Origin: Lachnospiraceae bacterium AM93-12TA
GTDB lineage: Bacteria; Bacillota; Clostridia; Lachnospirales; Lachnospiraceae
Assembly (NCBI GenBank): GCA_027698105.1
Contig: JAQERH010000039.1
Location: forward strand, 1-25,624
Direction: 5' to 3'
Length of the DNA stretch: 25,624 nt
Notes under the pieces: model-generated
What the model was told of the DNA's origin: nothing
The model's database searches: none
The model's input: the letters and a program-made list of their open reading frames with translations, nothing else
Shown: positions 1-7,454 of the stretch, piece after piece
How positions within the stretch are numbered: position 1 is the stretch's first letter
Layout: the number at the start of each line of letters is the position of its first letter
Made by a program: the position numbers and the translations under genes

Positions 1-13
1 AAAGCTTCTATAG

Positions 14-38
14 AACCACGCGACTATCGCGTGGTTTT
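14..38 (+). terminator. Intrinsic terminator of a gene left of the window
   Basis: A perfect 10-bp inverted repeat (AACCACGCGA at 14-23 and TCGCGTGGTT at 27-36, three-base loop) is followed by a short T run (35-38). It has the shape of a rho-independent terminator for a plus-strand gene ending before the window. The T run is short, so strength is uncertain. Confidence 0.5.
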
Positions 39-46
39 CCTAATAC

Positions 47-80
47 AAAAAACGCCGCAGGAGAAAAAGCCCCTGCGGCG
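47..80 (-). terminator. Intrinsic terminator of fhs
   Basis: A 9-bp GC-rich stem (CGCCGCAGG at 53-61 with CCTGCGGCG at 72-80) is followed on the minus strand by six T residues (complement of 47-52). It begins 18 bases past the fhs stop and is a standard rho-independent terminator. Confidence 0.9.
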
Positions 81-98
81 AATACTGTGTGTTTCTGT

Positions 99-1766
99 TT
101 AGAACAAACCGGAAATTCTTCCTTCTGCATCCACGTCAATCTTTTCTGCTGCCGGAACCTTTGGAAGACCCGGCATAGTCATAATATCTCCTGTCAGGGC
201 TACGATAAAGCCTGCTCCAGCAGATATCTTTAAGTTTCTGACTGTCACAGTAAAGTCTCTCGGAGCTCCTAAAAGCTTCTGATTATCAGAAAAGCTGTAC
301 TGTGTCTTAGCCATACAGATTGGACAGGAACCAAAGCCCAGTTCAGTCAGCCTCTTAGCCTGCTTCTTAGCAGCATCTGTCAGCACTACCTGAGTACCTC
401 TGTATACCTTCGTAACAATTTTATTCAGCTTCTCCTCAATGGAAAGCTCAGACTCATAGCAGAACTGGAAATGATTCGGCTCCTCACAGAGACGGATTAC
501 CTCCTTAGCCAGCTCTACGCCGCCGTCGCCTCCTTTTCCCCATACCTCAGAAAGGGCTACATTAACACCCAGCTCCCTGCATTTTTCTGCAATCAGGGCC
601 AGCTCTGCCTCTGTATCAAACGGGAAGCGGTTAATCGCTACCACGCAGGGCAGGCCGAATACCTTAGTAATATTTTCTACATGCTGAAGCAGGTTTGGAA
701 GTCCCTTCTCCAGAGCCTCCAGATTCTCATTGTTCAGATCTGCCTTAGCTACTCCTCCGTGATGCTTTAAAGCTCTGACTGTGGCTACTACAACTACAGC
801 TGACGGCTTCAGCTCCGCCATACGGCACTTGATATCGAGGAACTTTTCTGCACCCAGGTCGGCACCGAAGCCTGCCTCTGTCACTGCATAATCTCCCAGT
901 TTTAAGGCCATGCGGGTAGCGATAATGGAGTTGCATCCATGGGCAATATTGGCAAACGGGCCTCCATGGATAAAGGCAGGAGTGTGCTCCAGAGTCTGAA
1001 CCAGGTTCGGCTTTAAAGCATCCTTTAACAGAGCTGCCATAGCTCCGGCAGCCTTTAAGTCGCCTGCTGTCACCGGTTCATCGTCATAAGTATAACCTAC
1101 AATAATACGGCTCAGTCTCTCTTTTAAGTCAGTCACATTTTTAGCCAGGCAGAGAACCGCCATAATTTCGGAAGCAACAGTAATGTCGTATCCGTCCTCT
1201 CTCACTACTCCGTCTACGCGGCGTCCTAATCCGTCCACCACGTTTCTCAGCTGTCTGTCGTTCATATCCACTACACGGCGCCAGGTAACACGCTTTGGAT
1301 CGATCCGCAGCTCATTTCCCTGGTAAATGTGGTTGTCAAGCATAGCAGCCAGAAGGTTGTTCGCAGCTCCAATAGCATGAAAATCGCCGGTAAAATGAAG
1401 GTTAATATCCTCCATAGGCACTACCTGGGCATAGCCGCCGCCTGCAGCTCCTCCCTTAACTCCGAATACCGGTCCCAGAGACGGCTCTCTGAGAGCCACA
1501 ACTACATTTTTTCCCAGCTTCTTCATTCCATCTGCCAGACCTACAGTAGTAGTAGTCTTTCCCTCCCCAGCAGGAGTCGGAGTAATGGCTGTCACAAGAA
1601 TCAGCTTTCCGTCAGGGCGGCTGTCCTCATTTAACAGGTTATAATCTACCTTTGCCTTGTATTTTCCATACTGCTCCAGATACTTCTCATCAATCCCCAG
1701 AGAAGCTGCTATCTCTGTAATGTGTAACGGGGTTGACTCCTGAGCGATCTCGATATCTGTTTTCAT
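99..1766 (-). CDS. fhs: Formate-tetrahydrofolate ligase
   Basis: This 555-residue protein is the usual length for formate-tetrahydrofolate ligase (EC 6.3.4.3). The enzyme joins formate to tetrahydrofolate using ATP and gives 10-formyl-THF in the cytoplasm. The phosphate-binding loop [11 protein letters not shown] is at residues 62-72, and the typical glycine-rich stretch [12 protein letters not shown] follows about 35 residues later. The ATG at 1764-1766 is preceded by AGGAGGAG at good spacing. The gene lies downstream of the cyclodeaminase and formimidoyltransferase genes and has its own promoter (1823-1851), so it can be read alone or by readthrough. In the opposite direction the enzyme can recover ATP from 10-formyl-THF, which fits the two neighbours that load formimino carbon onto THF; that use here is inference. 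No folD is visible in the window. Confidence 0.97.
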   Translation of the reverse strand: MKTDIEIAQESTPLHITEIAASLGIDEKYLEQYGKYKAKVDYNLLNEDSRPDGKLILVTAITPTPAGEGKTTTTVGLADGMKKLGKNVVVALREPSLGPVFGVKGGAAGGGYAQVVPMEDINLHFTGDFHAIGAANNLLAAMLDNHIYQGNELRIDPKRVTWRRVVDMNDRQLRNVVDGLGRRVDGVVREDGYDITVASEIMAVLCLAKNVTDLKERLSRIIVGYTYDDEPVTAGDLKAAGAMAALLKDALKPNLVQTLEHTPAFIHGGPFANIAHGCNSIIATRMALKLGDYAVTEAGFGADLGAEKFLDIKCRMAELKPSAVVVVATVRALKHHGGVAKADLNNENLEALEKGLPNLLQHVENITKVFGLPCVVAINRFPFDTEAELALIAEKCRELGVNVALSEVWGKGGDGGVELAKEVIRLCEEPNHFQFCYESELSIEEKLNKIVTKVYRGTQVVLTDAAKKQAKRLTELGFGSCPICMAKTQYSFSDNQKLLGAPRDFTVTVRNLKISAGAGFIVALTGDIMTMPGLPKVPAAEKIDVDAEGRISGLF

Positions 1767-1822
1767 CTTCGTTCTCCTCCTACTAAAAATGATGCTGACT
1801 TATGATTCATCTGCATTTTTCC

Positions 1823-1851
1823 ATTCTATCCTTTATTTTCATAAAATGCAA
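1823..1851 (-). promoter_or_regulatory. Promoter of fhs
   Basis: On the minus strand there is TTGCAT (1851-1846), a 17-bp spacer, and TAGAAT (1828-1823), about 57 bases upstream of the fhs start codon. Two near-consensus hexamers at ideal spacing support a sigma-A promoter. The rest of the gap 1767-1900 is AT-rich, and I see no clear terminator after the preceding gene. Confidence 0.6.
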
Positions 1852-1900
1852 TCCTGTTTTTCTCAATTTTTTAAAGTTTTGAAGTCTTATCTATTTATTT

Positions 1901-2536
1901 CTACATTTCAGCAGAAAGCTCCGAACTTTTCAATATCTTAGTCTCATATTCTGCCGCTGTTTTTTCCAGATATCTCACCCTGTCTTCCATGCTGCTTCTG
2001 AACGCCTCGTCCCGGATCGAGCCCAAATTAATTTTAACATTTAAAAGAGCACTCAGTACAGCTGTGCGGGCCAGCATGGCAGATACAAGGCCGTCTGTCA
2101 CTGCATTTGCATTCCCTCTGGCCACAGCCGCCTCCGCTAACGGAAAAACTTCAGCTACAGTCTCAGCCACAGAAAGTGGAACCCTGGCAGCCTCCTTTAA
2201 GCCATTCTGCATCGCCTCTCTCCTGGCTTCCTTCTCCTCCTCGGTATCCTTGGGCATTTTCAGTGCTGCCATATAAAGGGTAAAAGAAGAACTGTCTCTC
2301 TGAATATCTGCTGTCAGTTTCTCACGAATCATTCTGCCTTTCTCAGCCAGCTCCTTCATCTCAGCTTCTGCCTCTGCATATTTCGCCTTTCCTATGGTCA
2401 GATTGGCCACCATTTCAGCCAGGGCAGCTGCCAGAGCACCTGCTGCCGCCGCTACGCTTCCTCCTCCGGGAGCCGGGGCGTCAGACGCCGTCAGCTCTGC
2501 AAATTTCTCGATACTTAAGTCCTTTAACTCTGTCAT
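1901..2536 (-). CDS. fchA: Formimidoyl-THF cyclodeaminase / methenyl-THF cyclohydrolase family protein
   Basis: The 211-residue product matches the stand-alone cyclodeaminase domain (FTCD C-terminal family, about 205-215 residues). This enzyme releases ammonia from 5-formimino-THF to give 5,10-methenyl-THF. The family motif PAPGGGSVAAA is at residues 21-31, and a second conserved stretch NAVTDGLVSAMLAR lies in the C-terminal third. The predicted fold is all helical. I chose the ATG at 2534-2536 because GAGGAGGAA lies at the right distance inside the end of the preceding gene. The longer frame to 2620 would need translation through that gene. The stop of the formimidoyltransferase gene is one base before this ATG, so the two are translationally coupled and act in successive steps. 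Confidence 0.92.
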   Translation of the reverse strand: MTELKDLSIEKFAELTASDAPAPGGGSVAAAAGALAAALAEMVANLTIGKAKYAEAEAEMKELAEKGRMIREKLTADIQRDSSSFTLYMAALKMPKDTEEEKEARREAMQNGLKEAARVPLSVAETVAEVFPLAEAAVARGNANAVTDGLVSAMLARTAVLSALLNVKINLGSIRDEAFRSSMEDRVRYLEKTAAEYETKILKSSELSAEM

Positions 2537-2537
2537 T

Positions 2538-3446
2538 TTATTCCTCCTCAAGAAGTCTGTTTTCCATGACCTGGGCAGAATCAAAATTTTCCGCCTGCAG
2601 ATAATACTCTGCACAGTCAATCAGGGCCTGCATAGGAAGAAGACCTACAATCTCCGTGCCCACAGCCCTTACTCCGTAGCGTCTCGCCTCCATCTTTACC
2701 GCCTCAAATGCCTGGTAAATAGCCGTCTTCGTGTAGTCTGTCAGATTCATGGAAACCTGGGCAATATTTCTCTCTTCCAGCATAACGCCAATAGCTTTCA
2801 CATATCGGTATCCCCCATTAATATGCCGTATCCTTCTGGCTATCTGATTGGCAATCTCCAAATCTGCTGTATCCAGGTTCACATTAAAGGCTACTAATGG
2901 CATTCTGGCTCCTACTGCCGATACACCTGCTGTGGGGTGAATGGTCTCCGGACCAAAATCAGGCTTCCACATCTCCTGATCTTTCATTTTCTCCGCCATT
3001 CCTTCAAACTGGCCTTTCCGGATACTGGCCAGATTCACGCGATGAGGAGCAGTGGCAGAGGACTCATACAGAAAGCAGGGAATGCCAAGCTTCTCTCCTA
3101 CTGTTTCGGCTACCTCCTTAGCAATAGCGTCAGCCTCCTGAAGCGTCGTATTCCTGCAGGGAATAAACGGAACTACATCCACCGCCCCCATCCGCGGATG
3201 CTGGCCCTCGTGCTTCGTCATGTCAATCAGCTCGGCTGCCTTTCCAAAAGACTCGATCACAGCATCTCTCAGGGCCTTTGGCTCTCCGATAGCTGTAATT
3301 ACGCATCGGTTGTGATCCTTATCAGTCTGATAATCCAAAAGTCTTACTCCAGTTTTTCCGCGAAAGCAGTCTGCAATCTGCTCTACTTTCTGCATATCGC
3401 GCCCTTCGCTGTAATTTGGTACACACTCTAATAACTTCCCGCTCAT
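2538..3446 (-). CDS. ftcD: Glutamate formimidoyltransferase
   Basis: The 302-residue protein corresponds to the N-terminal half of bifunctional FTCD (EC 2.1.2.5). It moves the formimino group from N-formimino-L-glutamate to tetrahydrofolate and is the usual end of histidine breakdown. The opening motif CVPNYSEGRD is at residues 8-17. The conserved block KHEGQHPRMGAVDVVPFIP spans 78-96, with His83 matching the catalytic histidine of the mammalian enzyme. I chose the ATG at 3444-3446 because AGGAGGTAAGG lies directly upstream; the longer open frame to 3689 runs into promoter and terminator sequence. The substrate could instead be formiminoglycine from purine fermentation, since no hut or purine gene is in the window to decide. 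A repeated palindromic motif upstream suggests dedicated control. Confidence 0.93.
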   Translation of the reverse strand: MSGKLLECVPNYSEGRDMQKVEQIADCFRGKTGVRLLDYQTDKDHNRCVITAIGEPKALRDAVIESFGKAAELIDMTKHEGQHPRMGAVDVVPFIPCRNTTLQEADAIAKEVAETVGEKLGIPCFLYESSATAPHRVNLASIRKGQFEGMAEKMKDQEMWKPDFGPETIHPTAGVSAVGARMPLVAFNVNLDTADLEIANQIARRIRHINGGYRYVKAIGVMLEERNIAQVSMNLTDYTKTAIYQAFEAVKMEARRYGVRAVGTEIVGLLPMQALIDCAEYYLQAENFDSAQVMENRLLEEE

Positions 3447-3519
3447 AAACCCCTTACCTCCTGTTTCTGTATTTATGGCGTATAGCTTCCTTTTCCGCCC
3501 TGTGTCTGTTCTGCAGACT

Positions 3520-3587
3520 CTGTTATTGTACAATAATTTTATCATTAAAGAGCTGTTATTGTACAGTTCTTTCACATAGAATAACAA
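3520..3587 (-). promoter_or_regulatory. Promoter and repeated palindromic operator of ftcD
   Basis: The 13-mer CTGTTATTGTACA occurs at 3520-3532 and again at 3553-3565, 33 bp apart. The first copy sits in a perfect 14-bp palindrome, TTATTGTACAATAA (3523-3536). On the minus strand TTGTTA (3587-3582), an 18-bp spacer and TACAAT (3563-3558) make a fair promoter, and its -10 box lies inside the second copy of the repeat. This arrangement fits a dimeric repressor covering the -10 box and a downstream site. The regulator is unknown. Confidence 0.45.
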
Positions 3588-3645
3588 TGCATTTCCCTGA
3601 GCTGTGTACTCCGGGTTTCTAACTATCTCCATCCTGATCAGCAAA

Positions 3646-3681
3646 CGGGCCGGCGCCAGGTAATTTCCCGGCGCCAGCCCG
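3646..3681 (-). terminator. Probable terminator after the NlpC/P60 gene
   Basis: CGGGC-C-GGCGCC (3646-3657) pairs with GGCGCC-A-GCCCG (3670-3681), with one mismatch and a 12-base loop. On the minus strand only three T residues follow, so it may be weak. It is the only strong hairpin between the hydrolase gene and the ftcD promoter. The remaining bases of the gap 3447-3750 hold the ftcD promoter and nothing else that I recognise. Confidence 0.5.
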
Positions 3682-3750
3682 CTTTTCACAGCTGAAGTAT
3701 TTCTTTCTTATCTCTGCTTTCTTTTATCCTTACTCTGTGTTTCCAGCTTT

Positions 3751-5298
3751 CTAATCCAGGAAAGTGACAGCCTTGCACGGCGTCCTGTAGGTGGACGGAG
3801 CGATGCAGATTCCCGTTTTAGGGTTGCTGGAGTGGATAATCTGTCCTCCTCCTATGTACATGGCTACATGGTTAATGTAGCTTCCGCTGGCATAGAACAG
3901 CAGATCTCCTGGCTGAGCCTCGCTGATCGGAATCTCCTTTCCTCTGGCAGCCTGGTCTCTGGAGCTGCGGCCTGTGGAAATGCCAAAATGCGAATAAATA
4001 GCCTGTGTAAATCCAGAGCAGTCTGCTCCCTTAGTCAGGCTGGTTCCTCCGTAAACATACGGATTGCCTAAGAACTGCTTCGCATAAGCGACAACTGCTG
4101 TTCTGGTGGCTTTCTCTACACCAGAGGAACTGCCTCCTGGATTCTTAGAGCCGCCAGGTCCTCCTGGTGTCTTGTCTGAGGAAGGCTTCTGCGTCTCTTT
4201 TGGCTTCTCTGTTTCCGGAGCCTTTGCAGTCTCCTTTTCCTTCTCTGTCTCCTTCGGTTTTGTCTGCTCAGCCTTTGCAGTTTCTCTGGGGCTTCCATCA
4301 GGATTCTGCTCTATCGTACCGCTGAAGGAAGTTTCCGTCTCCGGAGCCTTTGTAGTCTCTTTTGCTTTCTCTGTCTCCTTCGGCTTGACTGTTTCAGGTG
4401 TCTTAACCGTTTCTTTCGCTGTAGTCTCCTTCGCAGCAGTCTGCTTTGCTGTGGTCTCTTTTGCAGCAGTCTGCTTCGCAGCCTCTTTCTTGGCCTCTTC
4501 CAGCTCCTTCAGAGCTTTTTCTGCCTCTTCCCTGCGTTTAGACTCTTCAGCCGCCTTCTGCTCTTCTTCAGAATTTGTCACAGCGTGATCAAACTCAACA
4601 CGAGTATTTACATAATCCTTAAATACATAGCCTACTAAATCTGTATCAACAGAGACCTTGTAAAAATCTCCTTTTTCCTCGATCACTTCATACTCTGCGT
4701 CTGAAGACAGCAGGTCAAGGGTTTTACTGTCCAGACTGGGTTCCTCCCTCAGGCGCAGAGTAGAGGTATTCGCTACTTTTGCATAGGTCGTTCCCACCTG
4801 TCTGGCCTTCTTCTCTGCCTCTGCTCCTGTAATGAAATACTGGGCTTTGATGTAGCCATTGACAGAACCGGACTGAATCTTGTACCATGTTCCGCCCTCG
4901 CCGTTTACTGTATCCAGAATCGTGGCCGCACAGTTATTGTAAATCTTTCCTACAACGGCACTTTTTGTGTTCGCTTCATTTCTCACGTTCACATAATTAG
5001 ATACCTGGGATACCGCTACATTGTCATAGGCAGAGGAGGACGACGGATTTTTCACTGTCGGGGCATCCTCTTTGCCGCTCTTTACCACCTGATCCATGGC
5101 TTCATCTGAGGAAAAAGCCTCTGCCAGCTCATTTTCCGGATCAAGGCTTCCTGCATAATAGTTATTCATCGCCACGGAAACTCCAGCCACAGATGAATCC
5201 GTCTCCAGGTTAATCGCTGCCTGGGCTCCAAATCCTGCCGTCACAGAGAGGACGGCTGCTGAGCACAGACAGGCCAGTATCTTAAATGGCGTCTCCAT
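3751..5298 (-). CDS. Secreted NlpC/P60 peptidoglycan hydrolase with two SH3b domains
   Basis: The 515-residue protein begins with a signal peptide (residues 1 to about 27). Two bacterial SH3 domains follow at about 94-157 and 170-235, each with the VNVRNEAN or LRLREEPS type of strand. Then come a charged coiled coil (about 242-275), a K/T/E/P-rich repetitive linker (about 276-372), a Gly/Ser hinge, and a C-terminal NlpC/P60 domain (about 397-515). The catalytic triad is visible: Cys427 in ADCSGF, His477 in INHVAMY and His489 in IIHSS. The enzyme should cut stem peptides in the cell wall, with the SH3b domains binding wall. I chose the ATG at 5296-5298 because AGGAGG lies 10 bases upstream; the longer frame overlaps trxB. 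It starts 14 bases after the trxB stop, so the two are probably co-transcribed. Confidence 0.93.
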   Translation of the reverse strand: METPFKILACLCSAAVLSVTAGFGAQAAINLETDSSVAGVSVAMNNYYAGSLDPENELAEAFSSDEAMDQVVKSGKEDAPTVKNPSSSSAYDNVAVSQVSNYVNVRNEANTKSAVVGKIYNNCAATILDTVNGEGGTWYKIQSGSVNGYIKAQYFITGAEAEKKARQVGTTYAKVANTSTLRLREEPSLDSKTLDLLSSDAEYEVIEEKGDFYKVSVDTDLVGYVFKDYVNTRVEFDHAVTNSEEEQKAAEESKRREEAEKALKELEEAKKEAAKQTAAKETTAKQTAAKETTAKETVKTPETVKPKETEKAKETTKAPETETSFSGTIEQNPDGSPRETAKAEQTKPKETEKEKETAKAPETEKPKETQKPSSDKTPGGPGGSKNPGGSSSGVEKATRTAVVAYAKQFLGNPYVYGGTSLTKGADCSGFTQAIYSHFGISTGRSSRDQAARGKEIPISEAQPGDLLFYASGSYINHVAMYIGGGQIIHSSNPKTGICIAPSTYRTPCKAVTFLD

Positions 5299-5312
5299 TG
5301 TATTTATTCCTC

Positions 5313-6233
5313 CTATCTCTCTGCCAGGTACCGCTCCACGCTTGTCACGCAATTAGCCCCGTCTGATGCGGCTGTCAGCACCTGACGCAGCTGCTTGGTC
5401 CGCACATCCCCTGCTGCGAACACACCGGGAACAGAAGTGACTCCGTCCTCTCCGGCCGCAATATACCCCTGGCGGTCTGTCTCTATGCTCCGGGAAAACA
5501 CATTGCTTTCCGGCTCAATTCCTACAGCGATAAATACGCCGTCTGTCTCAAGCCTTTTTGTCTCCCCTGTTTTTCTGTTTGTAAGTACCAGGCTCTCAAC
5601 TCTGTCATTCCCCTCAATGGCGTCTACTACTGTATCCCAGTGCACTTCTATCTTATCTGATTCAAGCACACGTTTCTGCAGTGTCTTAGCTCCCCGCAGC
5701 TCGTCCCTTCTGTGAATCAGGTGAACCTTGCTGCACAGTCTGGACAGGAATATGGCATCCTCCAGAGCCACATCTCCTCCGCCTATCACTGCTGCTGTCT
5801 TATCCTTAAAAAAGGCTCCATCGCAGGTAGCACAATAGGAAACCCCGCTTCCTGAAAGCTCCTCCTCGCCTGGCACACCCAGCTTTCTGTGATGAGCTCC
5901 TGTAGCTATAATCACAGCTCTGGCCTGGTAGGTTTCCTTCTGACCGAACAGGGTCTTAACCTCCCCGGAAAGCTCTGCACTCTCAATGCAGTCCTCCGTA
6001 AATGCTGCTCCCAGCCGGTCTGCATGCTCCCTGAACTTCATTCCCAGATCAAAACCTGAGCTTCCTGGCAGTCCTGGGTAGTTATCCACCTCATAGGTAC
6101 TCAAAATCTGGCCGCCGCTCATCATCTCTTTCTCAATCACAAGTGTATCAAGCTCTGCTCTCTCTGCATAAATCGCTGCCGCCAGTCCAGCCGGGCCGGA
6201 ACCTGCAATAATTAGATCGTAAATCTTCCCCAT
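5313..6233 (-). CDS. trxB: Thioredoxin-disulfide reductase
   Basis: The 306-residue flavoprotein has the usual length and motif order of bacterial thioredoxin reductase (EC 1.8.1.9), which passes electrons from NADPH to thioredoxin. The FAD-binding GSGPAGLAAA is at 11-20. The redox-active CATC is at 134-137. The second nucleotide-binding site GGGDVALEDA and the basic HRRDELR, typical of NADPH preference, follow, and the C-terminal FAD motif is AAGDVR. No trxA lies beside it. It is first in a likely operon with the NlpC/P60 gene, whose ribosome site overlaps the trxB stop. The TrxB-like ferredoxin-dependent flavin thioredoxin reductases of clostridia are a possible alternative, but the intact HRR motif argues for NADPH. 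Confidence 0.94.
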   Translation of the reverse strand: MGKIYDLIIAGSGPAGLAAAIYAERAELDTLVIEKEMMSGGQILSTYEVDNYPGLPGSSGFDLGMKFREHADRLGAAFTEDCIESAELSGEVKTLFGQKETYQARAVIIATGAHHRKLGVPGEEELSGSGVSYCATCDGAFFKDKTAAVIGGGDVALEDAIFLSRLCSKVHLIHRRDELRGAKTLQKRVLESDKIEVHWDTVVDAIEGNDRVESLVLTNRKTGETKRLETDGVFIAVGIEPESNVFSRSIETDRQGYIAAGEDGVTSVPGVFAAGDVRTKQLRQVLTAASDGANCVTSVERYLAER

Positions 6234-6348
6234 CCCTTATTCTCGCCTTTCCTCATGAATCTGCAAAATACAGATTCGCACGTTCCAAGTTTTCCCATCT
6301 TCTTTCCGCCAAAAAGCCGGTGTTCTTCGTGTTGTATTCGTACTTTTA

Positions 6349-6357
6349 AGTATAACA
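6349..6357 (-). promoter_or_regulatory. Extended -10 promoter of trxB
   Basis: On the minus strand TGTTATACT (6357-6349) is an extended -10 element (TGnTATACT) about 115 bases upstream of trxB. I see no good -35 box at 17 bp. The leader between it and the start codon shows no recognised riboswitch. Confidence 0.45.
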
Positions 6358-6437
6358 CATCTTGTCCTGTCAGTATACATAATTTTTTATTTCCATGATA
6401 AATAGCAATGAAAATCTTCCTCTCTTTTTCCGATTTA

Positions 6438-6446
6438 TGATATAAT
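6438..6446 (+). promoter_or_regulatory. Extended -10 promoter of the SDR gene
   Basis: TGATATAAT (6438-6446) is a perfect extended -10 element (TGnTATAAT), 35 bases before the start codon at 6482. The -35 region is weak, which such promoters tolerate. It is divergent from the trxB promoter. Confidence 0.6.
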
Positions 6447-6481
6447 ATTGTCAAAGCTTGTTTTAGAAAGGATGTGACCAT

Positions 6482-7213
6482 ATGGCAAGAAAAACCGTAC
6501 TTGTCACAGGAGCTTCCCGCGGAATCGGGAAAGCCATTGCTGTGAAATTTGCCAAAAAGGGATGGAATGTAGTCATCAGCTGTGTAAAACGGGAAGAACA
6601 GCTTCTTCAGACGAAAAAGGAAATCGAATCCTTCCAGGTATCCTGTCTGGCCTTTCTGGGAGATATGGGAAACATGGAAGACTGCGCTGCTCTGTTTAAA
6701 AAAATCAGAAAACAGTTCGGCGGATTAGACGTCCTGGTCAACAATGCAGGAATCTCCTACATTGGACTGCTTCAGGATATGAAGCCGGAGGACTGGGATT
6801 TGATTGTGCACACGAATCTTACCTCTGTATTTAACTGCTGCCGTCTGGCTGTGCCTATGATGATTGCAAAACAGCAGGGAAAAATCATTAATATCTCTTC
6901 TGTCTGGGGAATCTGCGGTGCTTCCTGCGAGGTGGCCTATTCCGCCACGAAAGGCGGTATCAATGCCTTCACAAAAGCTCTGGCCAAAGAACTGGCCCCC
7001 AGCCATATTCAGGTCAATGCCATTGCCTGCGGAGCCATTGATACAGAGATGAATCACTTCCTGGATGATGAAGAACTGATCGGATTAATTGAAGAAATTC
7101 CTGCCGGACGTCTGGGCCGCGCGGAAGAGGTAGCTGATCTGGCTTACCATCTGGGCTATAAAGAAAATTATCTTACCGGACAGGTCATCGGACTGGACGG
7201 AGGGTGGATTTAA
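6482..7213 (+). CDS. Short-chain dehydrogenase/reductase, probable EF-P 5-aminopentanone reductase
   Basis: The 243-residue protein is a classical SDR. The cofactor motif TGASRGIG is at 9-16, NNAG at 87-90, and the catalytic residues are Asn112, Ser140, Tyr153 and Lys157, in the context GASCEVAYSATKGG. FabG (3-oxoacyl-ACP reductase) is the closest well-known relative. The GASCEVAYSATKG stretch, the ending GGWI and the isolated position recall YmfI of Bacillus subtilis, which reduces the 5-aminopentanone group on elongation factor P; I judge this from remembered sequence, not from a search. No fatty-acid genes are adjacent, which weakens the FabG reading. AAAGGATG upstream serves as ribosome site. 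The gene is monocistronic, with its own promoter and a strong terminator after the repeat array. Confidence 0.85.
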   Translation: MARKTVLVTGASRGIGKAIAVKFAKKGWNVVISCVKREEQLLQTKKEIESFQVSCLAFLGDMGNMEDCAALFKKIRKQFGGLDVLVNNAGISYIGLLQDMKPEDWDLIVHTNLTSVFNCCRLAVPMMIAKQQGKIINISSVWGICGASCEVAYSATKGGINAFTKALAKELAPSHIQVNAIACGAIDTEMNHFLDDEELIGLIEEIPAGRLGRAEEVADLAYHLGYKENYLTGQVIGLDGGWI

Positions 7214-7228
7214 AAGGGAGGATATAAC

Positions 7229-7280
7229 GTGGAAGAAAGATTTCTTGTTCCACTGAAAGTCACCGAAATCTTTCTTCCAC
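7229..7280 (+). repeat. Hairpin repeat unit A
   Basis: A perfect 16-bp inverted repeat (7229-7244 with 7265-7280) encloses a 20-base loop holding TCCACTGAAAGTC. It starts 16 bases after the SDR stop. Unit B, 69 bp on, has the same length and layout, and the T:A pair at 7241/7268 is a C:G pair there (7310/7337). The loop core recurs at 25290-25302. It may act as part of the SDR 3' end, as a small RNA, or as a remnant of a mobile repeat. Confidence 0.8.
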
Positions 7281-7285
7281 ATTAA
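7229..7285 (+). CDS. Possible 18-residue micro-ORF inside hairpin unit A
   Basis: GGGAGG (7216-7221) lies seven bases before a GTG codon at 7229, giving a frame of 18 codons ending in TAA at 7283-7285. The peptide would read MEERFLVPLKVTEIFLPH. The frame covers both arms and the loop of unit A exactly, so a translating ribosome would melt the hairpin. In the same phase the repeat at 25271-25308 reads EEQLFDAPMKVA and then a stop, which resembles it. No family is known to me. The ribosome site is good, but chance cannot be excluded for so short a frame. Confidence 0.3.
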   Translation: MEERFLVPLKVTEIFLPH

Positions 7286-7297
7286 AGAGAAAAAACG

Positions 7298-7349
7298 AAC
7301 TGAAAAAGACTTCTTGTTCCGTTTAAAGCCTACAAAGTCTTTCTTCCAC
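7298..7349 (+). repeat. Hairpin repeat unit B
   Basis: Unit B pairs AAAGACTT (7305-7312) with AAGTCTTT (7335-7342). It shares the 39-base stretch beginning TCTTTCTTCCAC with unit A (7269-7307 and 7338-7376, one difference), giving a 69-bp period. The loop (TTCCGTTTAAAGCC) is a diverged form of the unit A loop. Confidence 0.75.
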
Positions 7350-7366
7350 GTTAAAGAGAAAAAACG

Positions 7367-7403
7367 AACTGAAAAAATATTTTTTGTTTTCTTCCACGTT
7401 AAA
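7367..7403 (+). repeat. Truncated hairpin repeat unit C, loop lost
   Basis: After the AACTGAAAAA shared with unit B, the arms are joined directly into the 14-bp palindrome AAAAAATATTTTTT (7372-7385), and the repeat tail TTTTCTTCCACGTTAAA resumes (7387-7403). The spacing from unit B is 48 bp instead of 69, as if the loop had been deleted. Confidence 0.6.
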
Positions 7404-7422
7404 AGCTCAAAAAAAGGATCGT

Positions 7423-7454
7423 AAAAACAGCCCGGCAAAAGCCGGGCTGTTTTT
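7423..7454. terminator. Bidirectional terminator between SDR and etfA
   Basis: A perfect 14-bp stem (7423-7436 with 7441-7454, loop AAAA) has AAAAA on its left and TTTTT on its right. It therefore works as a rho-independent terminator for the plus-strand SDR transcript and for the minus-strand butyrate operon. Confidence 0.93.

Noticed and set aside
4106..4588. A 160-residue plus-strand frame rich in Ser, Phe and Val.
   Set aside because: It is the antisense of the Lys/Thr/Glu linker of the NlpC/P60 gene, has no ribosome site, and owes its openness to biased composition.
6212..6481. An 89-residue minus-strand frame between trxB and the SDR gene.
   Set aside because: It starts at the SDR start codon, runs through both divergent promoters and has no ribosome site.
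7229..7403. The repeat array as a CRISPR array.
   Set aside because: There are only two full copies. The shared part is interrupted by related hairpin loops rather than unique spacers, and no cas gene is present.
7085..7438. A 117-residue minus-strand frame with a 23-residue internal repeat, spanning the hairpin array.
   Set aside because: It would start inside the terminator stem without a ribosome site and ends inside the SDR gene. The repetition simply reflects the 69-bp DNA repeats.
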